DNA of 64,000 nt from Amycolatopsis mongoliensis. Lineage in GTDB: Bacteria > Actinomycetota > Actinomycetes > Mycobacteriales > Pseudonocardiaceae. Location of the stretch: assembly GCF_030285665.1 (NCBI RefSeq), contig NZ_CP127295.1, forward strand, positions 7,626,001 through 7,690,000, written 5' to 3'. The position numbers were made by a program, and so were the translations under genes. Shown here piece by piece: positions 32,048 to 41,516 of this stretch; the first letter of the stretch is position 1, and each line of letters starts with the position of its first letter. Below the pieces are notes generated by a model. The model searched no databases and had not been told where the DNA came from. It was given only the letters and a program-made list of their open reading frames with translations.

Positions 32048-33058
32048 TCAGAGGAGGGCCCGGGTCGAGCTCCGCACCACCAGGCCGGTGTCGAGGGTGA
32101 CGTGGGTGCGCTCGACCTCGTCGCCGTTGATCAGCGCGATGAGCATGCTGATCGCCCGGTGCCCCATCTCCCGGATCGGCTGGTCCACTGTGGTCAGTGG
32201 CGGGCTGCAGAGCGCGGATTCGGGGACGTTGTCGAAGCCGACCACCGAAAGGTCGTCCGGCACGGAAAGACCGAGCTCGCGGGCCGCGCCGACGGTCGCG
32301 ATGGCCGAGATGTCGTTCGCGGCGAACACCGCGGTGGGGCGGTCCGGGCCGGTCAGCAGGTCGTGCGCCGAGGCCGCGGAGACTTCCGGGTCGTAGGCGC
32401 CGATCCGGATGAGGTTCTCGTCTGCCGTTACGCCCGCCGCCTCGAGAGCGCGCAGGTAGCCCGCTTTCCGCAGTGACGCCGACTCGAGGTCGGGGCGGCC
32501 GGAGAGGAACGCGATCCGCCGGTGCCCCAGGTCGAGCAGGTGCTCGGTGGCCAGCTGCGCGCCCCGCAGGTTGTCGGAGTCGATGGTGGGCAGGTGCGAC
32601 GGCCCGGTGTGCGGGTCGACCGCGACGACCGGCGTGCCGGGCACCGCCTCGAGCGAGACGGCGGGCGTGACGAGCACGGCGCCGTCGACGAGGGTGCCGG
32701 AAAGGCGTGACAGGTAGCGCTTTTCCCAGCCCGCCGGGTCGCCGGTGCGGCCGCCGGCGGAGTAGACGACGAGCTCGAACCCGCTGCCGCGGATGGCGTC
32801 CGCGGCGCCCTTGAGCAGCTCCGTCGAGAACGGTTCGAGGTCGGCGACCAGGATCCCGATCACGTTGGTCCGGTGGTTGCGCAGGCTCTGGGCCACGAGA
32901 CTGGCTTCGTAGCCGAGCTCGTCGATCACCGCGCGGACCTTCGCGAGCGTCGCGGCGGAGACGCCGTAGCGCTCGTTGATCACTTTGGACACCGTGGCCA
33001 CCGAGACGCCGGCACGGGCCGCGACGTCACGGATGGTCACCCTGGAACTGGGCTGCAT
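32048..33058 (-). CDS. LacI-family regulator
   Basis: LacI/GalR repressor of 336 residues: helix-turn-helix VTIRDVAARAGVSVATVSKV (7-26), hinge, and a periplasmic-binding-protein-like sensor with GILVADLEPF and a FAANDISAI strand. Start ATG at 33058 is next to the operator at 33082. It should control the adjacent ABC transporter/GH115 operon and probably GH3-SGNH downstream of itself. Confidence 0.92.
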   Translation of the reverse strand: MQPSSRVTIRDVAARAGVSVATVSKVINERYGVSAATLAKVRAVIDELGYEASLVAQSLRNHRTNVIGILVADLEPFSTELLKGAADAIRGSGFELVVYSAGGRTGDPAGWEKRYLSRLSGTLVDGAVLVTPAVSLEAVPGTPVVAVDPHTGPSHLPTIDSDNLRGAQLATEHLLDLGHRRIAFLSGRPDLESASLRKAGYLRALEAAGVTADENLIRIGAYDPEVSAASAHDLLTGPDRPTAVFAANDISAIATVGAARELGLSVPDDLSVVGFDNVPESALCSPPLTTVDQPIREMGHRAISMLIALINGDEVERTHVTLDTGLVVRSSTRALL

Positions 33059-33081
33059 CGGCTCAGACTAGCGATGTAAAA

Positions 33082-33095
33082 CGTTATCGACAACG
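33082..33095. promoter_or_regulatory. LacI-type operator
   Basis: CGTTATCGACAACG, a 14-bp near-palindrome with a central CG and one mismatched pair, as usual for LacI-family sites. It is in the 133-base gap between the LacI gene and the divergent ABC transporter operon. Confidence 0.65.
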
Positions 33096-33191
33096 ATTGA
33101 CATCCGATTTGCCCGGGAGCAAACTCTTCGCCAACCCGGGTGCAGTCGCGCCCCGTCCAACTCGGCCGAAGTCGTCAGGAGTGGACCCACG

Positions 33192-34484
33192 ATGTTTGTG
33201 AAACGCAGAATTCCCGTTCTCGCCGCACTGGTGGCGATCGTGCCGCTCGCGCTCTCGGCGTGCAGCGGGGGGAGCGACACACCCGCGCAGCCGAGCGGGC
33301 CGGTCACCCTCACCTGGTGGCACAACGGCACCACCGACCCGATCAAGTCGATCTGGGAGAAGGTCGTCGCCGACTACCACCAGGCGCACCCCGACGTCAC
33401 GCTCAAGGCCCAGCCGCTGCAGAACGAGGACTTCCCCACCAAGGTCCCGCTCGCGCTGCAGGGCGCCCAGCCGCCGGACGTCTACCAGTCCTGGGGTGCC
33501 GGCGAGCTCGCCTCGCAGGTCACTTCGGGCAAGCTCGCCGACATCACCGACGCGACCAAGCCGTGGATCTCCGGGACGGGCAAGTTCGCCGAAAGCTGGC
33601 AGGTCGACGGCAAGCAGTACGGCGTGCCGTTCGAGCAGCACTTCGTCGGCTTCTGGTACCGCAAGGACCTCTTCCAGCAGGCCGGGATCACCACCCCGCC
33701 GAAGACGATGGACGAGCTCAACGCCGCCGTCACGCAGCTCAAGGCCAAGAACATCGCGCCGATCTCCGTCGGTGGCAAGGACCGCTGGCCGGACGCCTTC
33801 TACTTCAACTACTTCGCCGTGCGCGAGTGCTCCGCCGACGTGCTCAAGCAGTCGGTGAAGGCGGTCAAGCTGGAAGACCCGTGCTGGACGAAGGCCGGGC
33901 AGGACCTCAAGAGTTTCCTGGCCACGCAGCCGTTCCAGACCGGGTTCGCCGGCACCCCGGCCCAGCAGGGCGCGGGCAGCTCCGCCGGCCTGGTCGCCAA
34001 CGGCAAGGCCGCGATGGAGCTGCAGGGCGACTGGGAACCCGGCACGATGTCGGCGCTGACCGACGACAAGCAGCTGGACTCCAAGATCGGCTGGTTCCCG
34101 TTCCCGTCGGTGGCGGGCGGGCGGGGCGACCCGGCGGCCGTGCTCGGCGGCGGTGACGGCTTCGCCTGCACCTCCCGCGCGTCGAAGGCGTGCGCGGACT
34201 TCCTGCAGTACCTGAACACCGAGCCGGTGCAGACGCAGCTCGCGGCGAAGGGGGCCGGCCTGCCGGTCAACAGCGCGGCCGCCAAGTCGCTGAAGACCGA
34301 CACGCTGAAGCAGGTTTACGACTACGGCGTGAAGGCGCCCTACCTGCAGATGTACTTCGACAAGGCGTTCCCGACCGCGGTCGGCGCGGCGCTGAACGAC
34401 GCGGTGGCCAACATGTTCGCCGGCCAGGGCACCCCCGAAGGCATCGTGGCCGCCGTCAACCAGGCCGCGGCGGGCAACAAGTGA
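33192..34484 (+). CDS. sugar ABC transporter substrate-binding lipoprotein
   Basis: Extracellular solute-binding protein of 430 residues, family 1 (oligosaccharide). The signal peptide ends in a lipobox LSAC (Cys24), so it is membrane-anchored outside the cell. VTLTWWHNG opens the mature fold. Four Cys residues in the mature chain may form disulfides. First gene of the rightward operon with two permeases; no ATPase gene is near, so a shared MsiK-type ATPase encoded elsewhere is expected, as is known in actinomycetes. Substrate is likely (glucurono)xylo-oligosaccharide from context. Confidence 0.92.
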   Translation: MFVKRRIPVLAALVAIVPLALSACSGGSDTPAQPSGPVTLTWWHNGTTDPIKSIWEKVVADYHQAHPDVTLKAQPLQNEDFPTKVPLALQGAQPPDVYQSWGAGELASQVTSGKLADITDATKPWISGTGKFAESWQVDGKQYGVPFEQHFVGFWYRKDLFQQAGITTPPKTMDELNAAVTQLKAKNIAPISVGGKDRWPDAFYFNYFAVRECSADVLKQSVKAVKLEDPCWTKAGQDLKSFLATQPFQTGFAGTPAQQGAGSSAGLVANGKAAMELQGDWEPGTMSALTDDKQLDSKIGWFPFPSVAGGRGDPAAVLGGGDGFACTSRASKACADFLQYLNTEPVQTQLAAKGAGLPVNSAAAKSLKTDTLKQVYDYGVKAPYLQMYFDKAFPTAVGAALNDAVANMFAGQGTPEGIVAAVNQAAAGNK

Positions 34485-35452
34485 CCACGGCGGCGACGCC
34501 GGTGCGGAAGGCGACGCCGCCTTCCGCACCGGCGGCGGGCGCCCGGGTGAAGCGTCCCGGCCTGGGCAAACGGCTCGAGCTGGCGCTCCTGCTCGGGCCG
34601 GCCCTGCTGGTGTTCGTCGGCTTCGTGCTGGTACCGATCGGGATCGCCGGGTTCTACAGCCTGTTCAAGTGGAACGGCTTCGGCCCGCTCGACGACTTCA
34701 TCGGTTTCGACAACTACGTCGACGCGTTCAGCGGCACGGTGTTCCAGGGCGCGATCGTGCACAACCTGATCATCGCCGGGCTGTCGATCGTGGTGCAGCT
34801 GCCGCTGTCGATCGGGCTGGCGATGCTGCTCAACCGCAAGCTGCGGGGACGCGCGGTGCTGCGCGCCCTGGTGTTCGCGCCGTACGTGCTCTCCGAGGCG
34901 ATCACCGCGGTGATCTGGGTGCTCATGCTGCAGCCGGGGGGCTTCGCCGACCAGGTGCTGAAGGGCGCCGGGCTCGGCGGCCTGGTCCACCAGTGGCTGG
35001 CCGACCCGGGCATCGTGCTCTACACGCTGTTCGCGGTGATCACCTGGAAGTACGTCGGCTTCGGCATCATCCTGCTGCTCGCCGGTCTCCAGGGCGTGCC
35101 CGCCGAGCTGCGCGAAGCCGCCGCGCTCGACGGCGCGTCGGCGTGGCAGACCACCCGGCACGTCGTGCTGCCGCTGCTCGGGCCGACCATCCGGATCTGG
35201 ATCTTCCTGTCGGTGATCGGCTCCCTGCAGCTGTTCGACGTGGTCTGGATCATGACGCTGGGCGGGCCGGCGAATGCGTCGACGACGATGGCGACCTACC
35301 TGGTCGACCACGGCTTCAAGCGCTACGAGTTCGGGTTCGGCTCCGCGGTGGCGGTCATCCTCTTCGTCATCTGCTTCGTGTTCGCCCTGCTGTACCAGCG
35401 GTTCGCGCTCCGCCGTGACACCGAGGGCGCCTTGACGAGGATGGTGGGCTGA
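34481..35452 (+). CDS. sugar ABC transporter permease (MalF-like)
   Basis: Integral membrane permease of 323 residues with six predicted helices after a positively charged N-tail. The EAA loop is ELREAAALDGASAWQTTRHV, the contact site for the ATPase. Start GTG at 34481 overlaps the stop of the binding protein (GTGA). Pairs with the permease that follows. Confidence 0.92.
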   Translation: MTTAATPVRKATPPSAPAAGARVKRPGLGKRLELALLLGPALLVFVGFVLVPIGIAGFYSLFKWNGFGPLDDFIGFDNYVDAFSGTVFQGAIVHNLIIAGLSIVVQLPLSIGLAMLLNRKLRGRAVLRALVFAPYVLSEAITAVIWVLMLQPGGFADQVLKGAGLGGLVHQWLADPGIVLYTLFAVITWKYVGFGIILLLAGLQGVPAELREAAALDGASAWQTTRHVVLPLLGPTIRIWIFLSVIGSLQLFDVVWIMTLGGPANASTTMATYLVDHGFKRYEFGFGSAVAVILFVICFVFALLYQRFALRRDTEGALTRMVG

Positions 35453-36276
35453 TGCGCTCCCGCAGGTTCGGCCTGTCGATGGGGTACCTCGCGGCGATCG
35501 TCGTGCTCGGCGTGACGGTCGTGCCGCTGCTGTTCGTCGTGCTCGGCGGGTTCCGCACCAACGCGCAGATCAACTCCGCCCCGGCCGGCCTGCCCGGTCC
35601 GTGGGTGACGGACAACTACGCCTCGGTCCTCGGTTCGGGCGCGTTCTGGACGTTCCTCGGCAACAGCGCGCTGGTCGCGGTGATCGCGACCGCGGTCGCC
35701 GTCGGCCTGGGGTCGATGGCCGGGTACGCGCTTTCGCGCTATCACTTCAAGGGCCGGGAGGCGTTGTACACGCTGTTCACGCTCGGCCTGCTGTTCCCGC
35801 TGACCGTGGCGACGCTGCCGCTGTACCTGTGGCTGCGCCAGCTGGGCATGCTCGAGACCTTCTGGGGCGTGGCCATCCCCGAGGCGGCGTTTTCGCTGCC
35901 GGTGACGATCGTGATCCTGCGCCCGTTCATGCACGCCATCCCGGGCGAGCTCGAGGACGCCGCCGTCCTCGACGGCGCGACCCGGCTCGGGTTCTTCTGG
36001 CGCATCCTGCTGCCCCTGTCGGCGCCCGCGCTGACCACGGTCGGCGTGCTCGCCTTCGTCACCAGCTGGAACGCCTACCTGCTGCCCCTGCTGGTGTTCA
36101 ACGACTCCGCGCACTTCACGCTCCCGCTCGGCGTCGCCACCTTCCAGTCCCAGTACTCGCAGGACACCGCCCGGGTGCTCGCGTTCACCGCGTTGTCGAT
36201 GATCCCGGCACTCGCGTTCTTCGTGCTCGCCGAACGGCGCATCGTCGGCGGGCTGACCGGATCCGTGAAGGGCTGA
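35452..36276 (+). CDS. sugar ABC transporter permease (MalG-like)
   Basis: Second permease, 274 residues and six helices, with the EAA loop ELEDAAVLDGATRLGFFWRI. Its ATG shares one base with the preceding stop (TGATG). With the first permease it forms the translocation channel for the oligosaccharide delivered by the lipoprotein. Confidence 0.92.
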   Translation: MRSRRFGLSMGYLAAIVVLGVTVVPLLFVVLGGFRTNAQINSAPAGLPGPWVTDNYASVLGSGAFWTFLGNSALVAVIATAVAVGLGSMAGYALSRYHFKGREALYTLFTLGLLFPLTVATLPLYLWLRQLGMLETFWGVAIPEAAFSLPVTIVILRPFMHAIPGELEDAAVLDGATRLGFFWRILLPLSAPALTTVGVLAFVTSWNAYLLPLLVFNDSAHFTLPLGVATFQSQYSQDTARVLAFTALSMIPALAFFVLAERRIVGGLTGSVKG

Positions 36277-36291
36277 CTCAGGAGGTCTGCC

Positions 36292-39200
36292 GTGCCGTCC
36301 GAGGTCCACCGTCGTGCCTTCCTGCAGGTGCTCGCCCTGGCCGGGGCGGGATCCGCGGCCCTGCCGGGCCTCGCCGAAGCCGGGACGGGGTTCCCGTTGG
36401 TGTCGCGGGGAAAGGCCGCGACGATCGTGGTGAGCTCCGGCGACCTGCCGGGGGTCCGGCGGGTCGCCGGAGACCTGGCTGACGACGTCGAGCGCGTCAC
36501 GGGTGTCCGCCCGGCCGTGTCCGACGTGGTCCCCGCCGAGGGACCGGTGGTGCTGGTCGGCACGCTGGGCCACAGTCCACTGGTCGACTACCTGGTGCGG
36601 GCCGGCCGGCTCGACGTCTCCGGCATCGCCGGGAAGTGGGAGACGTCGCTGAGCCAGGTCGTCGGCGGGAAGCTCGTGCTCACCGGCAGCGACCAGCGCG
36701 GCGTGATCTACGGCGTCTACGAGATCTCGCGGCGCATCGGCGTCTCGCCGTGGTACTGGTGGGCCGACGTCCCGCCGCGGCGCAGCACCGAGCTGTACCT
36801 GCCGGGGGAGCGGTTCAGCCTCGGCACGCCGCACGTGAAGTACCGCGGGTTCTTCATCAACGACGAGAACCCGGCGCTCGGCACCTGGGCACCGGCCTAC
36901 TTCGGGCCGGGCAAGGCGCCCGGTTTCCCCAACGGCTTCAACCACCTCTTCTTCGCCAAGGTCTTCGAGACGATGCTGCGGCTGCGGGCCAACTACCTGT
37001 GGCCGGCGGTGTGGGGCCGCGCCTTCGCCGAGGACGACCCGCTCAACCACGCCACGGCGAAGGAGTACGGCGTCGTGATGGGCACCTCGCACGAGGCGCC
37101 GATGATGCGCGGGATCGAGGAGTGGAACCGGCACGCGGTGCCGGCGGTCCGCGACTCCGCCGGGACCATCACGACGCCGGGCCACGACCCGTACGGCGGC
37201 ACGGGGGAGTGGAGCTTCCGCCGCAACGGCGAGGCGATCAAGGCCTACTGGACCGACGGGATCCGCCGAATGGCCCGTGAAGGCTTCGAGGGCGTCGTCA
37301 CGCTCGGCATGCGCGGCAACGGCGACGTCAGCCTGCCCGACGGCGACGGCATCGAGCTGATGCGGGAGATCATCGCGGCCGAACGCGACATCCTCGCCCG
37401 CGAGCTGAGCACGGACGTCCCGCAGGTGTGGACGCTGTACAAGGAGGTCCTGCGCTACTGGGCGCAGGGCCTGCGCCCACCCGACGACGTCATCGTGGTG
37501 TTCACCGACGACAACTGGGGCAACATCCGCAAGCACCCGGACCTGTCCCTGCCGCCGCACCCCGGCGGGTACGGGCTGTACTACCACTTCGACTACGTCG
37601 GCGGCGGCCGCAACTACAAGTGGGTCGACACGGCGCTGATCGCGAACACCTGGGAGCAGCTGCACCAGGCGAGCGCCTACGGCAACGACCGGCTGTGGGT
37701 GGCCAACGTCGGCGACATGAAGGGCAACGAGCTGCCGCTGCAGTTCTTCCTCGACTACGCCTGGAACCCTTCGGCGCTCCCGGCCGAGCGACTGTCCACT
37801 TGGGAGCGTGAGTTCGCCGCGGAAAACTTCGGTGCGGCTCCGGCGTCGGACATCGCGTCGGTCCTGCACGACTACGGGCGGCTGCAGTCGCGGCGGAAGC
37901 CGGAGCTGCTGAACCGGCGGATCACGCTCCACCCGGACGGCACCATCGGCTACGACGACCAGGCGACGCCGTTCAGCCTGGTCGGCTACCGCGAGCTGGA
38001 CCGGGTCACCACCGAGTGGCAGGACCTCGCGGCGCGGGCGGCGAAGATCGCCGCACGGCTGCCTTCAGCCTACCGCGACGCGTTCTACGAACTGGTTTCG
38101 TACGAGGTCACGGCGTCGGCGAACCTCTACGCGCTGCGGCGGGCCGAGTTCACGAACCTGCTGTACGCGGCCCAGGGCCGGGCCTCGGCGAACGGGCTCG
38201 CGGCCGTCACGGAGGCCCGCTTCGCCGACGACCTCGCCCTGGCGGCGAAGTACAACACCGGCATCGCGGGCGGCAAGTGGCAGGGGTTCCAGACCCAGCC
38301 GCACATCGACTACGGCGACATCGCCCGCTACGGGCCGAACGCGCCCTGGCAGCAGCCTGAGCTGGACAACGTCGCGCTGCCGGACGTCATCTTCCCCGCG
38401 GTCCGGCGGCTCGACCTGCCCACCGCCGCCGAACTGGGGGTCGCCGTCGACGGTTCGGAGCAGTGGTGGCCCTCGGCGCCGGGACGTCCCGTGCTGCCGG
38501 AGTTCAGTCCGTACCAGAGTGCGCCCGCCCAGTACATCGACGTGTTCAACCGCGGCCGGACGCCTTTCCGGTGCACGGTTTCCGCCGGTGCGCCGTGGGT
38601 GGTGGTCGAGCCGCGCGGCGGCCGGGTGGAGGAGGAGCTGCGGATGACCGTGCGGATCGACTGGGCCCGGGCGCCGAAGGGCACGTCGACGGTGCCGGTC
38701 ACGGTGTCGGGCGCGGGGCGTTCGGTGGCCGTGGACGCGGTCGTGCGGAACCCGGTGGTGCCGGCCTCGTGGCGGCGTGGGTTCGTCGAAGCCGGCGGGT
38801 ACGTGTCGATGGAGGCGGAGCACTGCAGCGCGAACGTCGGCGCCGGGCCGGTTTCGTGGCGCCGGATCCCCGACCTGGGCCGGACCGGCGCGGGGATGAC
38901 GCCGTTCCCGGTCACCGCGGCGAGCCGCGCGTCGGGTGCCGGGCCGCGGCTGGAGTACCGGATGACGCTGTTCACGGCGGGGCCGGTGACGGTGTGGGCG
39001 TACCTCTCGCCCCGCAGCAACGTGCTGCAGGGGGACGGGCTGCGGTACGCGGTGTCGTTCGACGACGCGGCGCCGCAGGTCGTGAACATCACGAAGGCCA
39101 CGGGCGCCGACGACATGACGATGAACCGGCAGTGGGAGCGGACCACGTCGGACAACGTGAACCTGACTTCGACGCGGCACGAGGTCGCGGCGCCGGGTCC

Positions 39201-39321
39201 GCACGTGCTGAAGGCGTGGATGGTCGACCCGGCGGTGGTGCTCCAGAAGCTGGTGGTCGACACGGGTGGGCTGCGGCCGAGCTACCTGGGGCCGCCGGAG
39301 AGCATGCGGTGGCCCTCGTGA
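36292..39321 (+). CDS. glycoside hydrolase family 115 (xylan alpha-glucuronidase)
   Basis: GH115-type enzyme of 1009 residues that would remove (4-O-methyl)-glucuronic acid from internal and terminal xylose units of xylan. A twin-Arg-like N-terminus (RRAFLQVLALAGAGSAALPG) suggests export. The catalytic region contains KYRGFFINDENPALGTWAP, GTSHEAPMMRG and DNWGNIRKHP; a C-terminal domain (GYVSMEAEHCSA onward) completes the usual layout. Start GTG at 36292 has GGAGG upstream, 15 bases after the permease, so it belongs to the transporter operon. Confidence 0.88.
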   Translation: MPSEVHRRAFLQVLALAGAGSAALPGLAEAGTGFPLVSRGKAATIVVSSGDLPGVRRVAGDLADDVERVTGVRPAVSDVVPAEGPVVLVGTLGHSPLVDYLVRAGRLDVSGIAGKWETSLSQVVGGKLVLTGSDQRGVIYGVYEISRRIGVSPWYWWADVPPRRSTELYLPGERFSLGTPHVKYRGFFINDENPALGTWAPAYFGPGKAPGFPNGFNHLFFAKVFETMLRLRANYLWPAVWGRAFAEDDPLNHATAKEYGVVMGTSHEAPMMRGIEEWNRHAVPAVRDSAGTITTPGHDPYGGTGEWSFRRNGEAIKAYWTDGIRRMAREGFEGVVTLGMRGNGDVSLPDGDGIELMREIIAAERDILARELSTDVPQVWTLYKEVLRYWAQGLRPPDDVIVVFTDDNWGNIRKHPDLSLPPHPGGYGLYYHFDYVGGGRNYKWVDTALIANTWEQLHQASAYGNDRLWVANVGDMKGNELPLQFFLDYAWNPSALPAERLSTWEREFAAENFGAAPASDIASVLHDYGRLQSRRKPELLNRRITLHPDGTIGYDDQATPFSLVGYRELDRVTTEWQDLAARAAKIAARLPSAYRDAFYELVSYEVTASANLYALRRAEFTNLLYAAQGRASANGLAAVTEARFADDLALAAKYNTGIAGGKWQGFQTQPHIDYGDIARYGPNAPWQQPELDNVALPDVIFPAVRRLDLPTAAELGVAVDGSEQWWPSAPGRPVLPEFSPYQSAPAQYIDVFNRGRTPFRCTVSAGAPWVVVEPRGGRVEEELRMTVRIDWARAPKGTSTVPVTVSGAGRSVAVDAVVRNPVVPASWRRGFVEAGGYVSMEAEHCSANVGAGPVSWRRIPDLGRTGAGMTPFPVTAASRASGAGPRLEYRMTLFTAGPVTVWAYLSPRSNVLQGDGLRYAVSFDDAAPQVVNITKATGADDMTMNRQWERTTSDNVNLTSTRHEVAAPGPHVLKAWMVDPAVVLQKLVVDTGGLRPSYLGPPESMRWPS

Positions 39322-39365
39322 GCCGGCGGCCGGCCCGCGCCGGCGGGACGGGCGAGGCGAGCCGG

Positions 39366-40427
39366 TTACCCGGCCAGCGCCCCGTGCCCGTGGTGAGCCG
39401 GGGCCGCCGTGCTCTGGCGGACCACCAGGCTGGTCGCCAGCTCCAGCCGGTGGCTCGCCGGGTGCGACCCCCGGGCCAGCGAGATCGCCAGCCGCGCGCC
39501 CGCGGCCGCCATCTCCTGCAGGGGCTGGCGGATCGTCGTCAGCTCCGGGGTCAGCCAGCGCGCCACCGGCAGGTCGTCGAACCCGATCACGCTCAGGTCG
39601 TCCGGGATCCGCAGCCCCGCGTCGCGCGCGGCCTCGTACACCCCGAGGGCCTGCAGATCGCTGCCGGCGAACACCGCCGTGGGGCGGTCGGGGAGGGTCA
39701 GCAATGACGCCAGCTCCCGGTAGCCCGCCCGGACGTGGAAGTCGCCGCGACGCACCAGCGCCGGGTCGAACGCCAGCCCGGCCGTCTCCAGCGCCGTGCG
39801 GTAGCCGTCGATCCGGGCCCGGCTGCACAGCACCCCGTCCGGCCCGCCGATCATCGCGATCCGGCGGTGGCCCAGCTCCACCAGGTGCCGGGTGGCGGTC
39901 AGCCCGCCCTGCCAGTTCGTGGCCCCGATCGAGGGCGTCTCCGGCCCCGGCGCGCCGGCCGGGTCGACCACGACGAGCGGGATGTCGCGGGCCCGCAGCT
40001 TCGCCAGCTGCCCGCCGGTGAAGTCGGAGCACACCGAGACGATGCCGACCGGCCGCCGCGCCAGCACGCTTTCCAGCCAGCTCTGCCCGGGCGTGTGCCG
40101 GCCCGACGATTCCGCGAGCACGACCGCCATTCCGTTTTCGCGGGCGACGCACTCCACCCCGCGGATGATTTCCAGCGCCCACGTGCTTTCGAGTTCGTGG
40201 AACATCAGTTCCAGGAGCCGGGAACGGCGGGACCGTTCGTCGGCGCGCCGGCGGTAACCGTATTTCCCGATGACCGCTTCCACGCGGGCGCGGGTGCTTT
40301 CGGCGACGTCGGGACGGCCGTTGAGCACTTTCGAAACAGTCGGTACGGAAACCCCCGTCTCGGCGGCTATCCGGGCGATGGTGACCCGGGAGGTGACCGG
40401 CTCGGGATCCTCGGACGTCGTTGTCAT
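39366..40427 (-). CDS. LacI-family regulator, probable xylan-utilisation repressor
   Basis: LacI repressor of 353 residues with HTH VTIARIAAETGVSVPTVSKV (15-34) and a sugar-binding core (VSVCSDFTGGQL, VFAGSDLQALG). Divergent from the GH10 xylanase gene over 69 bases containing a CGAAA-C-TTTCG palindrome, the form of site known for BxlR/XlnR-type LacI proteins of streptomycetes. It should repress the xylanase and itself until xylo-oligosaccharide is present. Confidence 0.9.
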   Translation of the reverse strand: MTTTSEDPEPVTSRVTIARIAAETGVSVPTVSKVLNGRPDVAESTRARVEAVIGKYGYRRRADERSRRSRLLELMFHELESTWALEIIRGVECVARENGMAVVLAESSGRHTPGQSWLESVLARRPVGIVSVCSDFTGGQLAKLRARDIPLVVVDPAGAPGPETPSIGATNWQGGLTATRHLVELGHRRIAMIGGPDGVLCSRARIDGYRTALETAGLAFDPALVRRGDFHVRAGYRELASLLTLPDRPTAVFAGSDLQALGVYEAARDAGLRIPDDLSVIGFDDLPVARWLTPELTTIRQPLQEMAAAGARLAISLARGSHPASHRLELATSLVVRQSTAAPAHHGHGALAG

Positions 40428-40468
40428 GAAGGGGATTCTAGGTCATCGAAACCCGGTTGGACACACTT

Positions 40469-40479
40469 CGAAACTTTCG
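40469..40479. promoter_or_regulatory. xylan-regulator operator CGAAACTTTCG
   Basis: Perfect 11-bp palindrome CGAAA-C-TTTCG between the divergent LacI and GH10 genes, seven bases ahead of the GH10 ribosome site GGAGGAG (40486-40492). The motif agrees with the CGAA-N-TTCG consensus described for xylan-utilisation LacI proteins. Confidence 0.75.
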
Positions 40480-40496
40480 GAAAATGGAGGAGTGAG

Positions 40497-41516
40497 ATGG
40501 TGGGAAGAATTCCTATTAAACGCGCACTGGTGACGGTCGCGGTCGTCGCGGGTATTGCCGTGTGGCAGGCGCCGGCGGCATCGGCGTCCGTTCCGCTGAA
40601 AGACATCACGCACCGCTACGTCGGCAGTGCGGTGGCGGCGGCGTACCTGGCGGACGAAGCGGATTACCGGGCCGTGCTCACCCGCGAATTCGACAACGTG
40701 ACGCCCGAGAACGAGATGAAATGGGGGACGGTCGAAGCCGTTCGCGGCCAGTACGACTGGTCGGGCGCCGACGCGATCGTCCGGTACGCGCAAGCGCACC
40801 ACATGACCGTGCGCGGCCACACGCTGGTCTGGCACTCCCAGCTGCCGGACTGGGTGGCCGCACTGCCCGCCGACGAGCTGCGCCGCGTGCTGCGCGACCA
40901 CATCACGACGGAGGTCAAGCGGTACAAGGGAAAGGTCCGTGCCTGGGACGTCGTCAACGAACTGTTCAACGAGGACGGTACCCGTCGCGACACCGTGTTC
41001 CGGCAGAAGCTCGGCGACGGCTTCGTCGCGGACGTGTTCCGCTGGGCGCACGCGGCCGACCCGGCGGCGACGCTCTACATCAACGACTACAACATCGAAG
41101 GCCGCAACCCGAAGAGCGACGCGGTGTACGACCTGGTGAAGACGCTCCGGCGGCAGGGCGTCCCGATCGGCGGCGTCGGGGTCCAGGCGCACCTGTCGAT
41201 CCAGTACGGCTTCCCGGCGGAGTACCGCGAGAACCTGGCCCGCCTGACGAAGCTGGGCGTGGACGTCGCGATCACCGAGGCCGACGTCCGGATCCCGACC
41301 CCGCCCGACGCGGCGAAGCTCGACACCCAGGCGAGCTACTTCGACCGGTTGTGGGACGGCTGCCAGGCGGTCCGGCGGTGCGTGGAGTTCACGACGTGGG
41401 GCTTCACGGACCGGCATTCGTGGGTCCCGGGCGTCTTCCCCGGCGAGGGTGCGGCCTGCCTGTTCGACGAGAACCTGCAGCCGAAACCGGCCTACCTGCG
41501 GATCAACCCCTGGTGA
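40497..41516 (+). CDS. secreted GH10 endo-1,4-beta-xylanase
   Basis: GH10 xylanase of 339 residues. The signal peptide (1-31, ending PAASAS) is followed by a single catalytic barrel: HTLVWHSQLPDW, WDVVNELFNED (acid/base Glu) and VAITEADVRIP (nucleophile Glu). No carbohydrate-binding module. It cuts xylan outside the cell into oligosaccharides for the ABC transporter. Start ATG at 40497 has GGAGGAG upstream. Its last 14 bases overlap the convergent deacetylase gene. Confidence 0.95.
   Translation: MVGRIPIKRALVTVAVVAGIAVWQAPAASASVPLKDITHRYVGSAVAAAYLADEADYRAVLTREFDNVTPENEMKWGTVEAVRGQYDWSGADAIVRYAQAHHMTVRGHTLVWHSQLPDWVAALPADELRRVLRDHITTEVKRYKGKVRAWDVVNELFNEDGTRRDTVFRQKLGDGFVADVFRWAHAADPAATLYINDYNIEGRNPKSDAVYDLVKTLRRQGVPIGGVGVQAHLSIQYGFPAEYRENLARLTKLGVDVAITEADVRIPTPPDAAKLDTQASYFDRLWDGCQAVRRCVEFTTWGFTDRHSWVPGVFPGEGAACLFDENLQPKPAYLRINPW

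Noticed and set aside
35323-37932. An 869-codon antisense frame over the permease and GH115 genes.
   Set aside because: Low-complexity Arg/Asp/His/Gln translation, no start signal, and full overlap with three well-supported genes.
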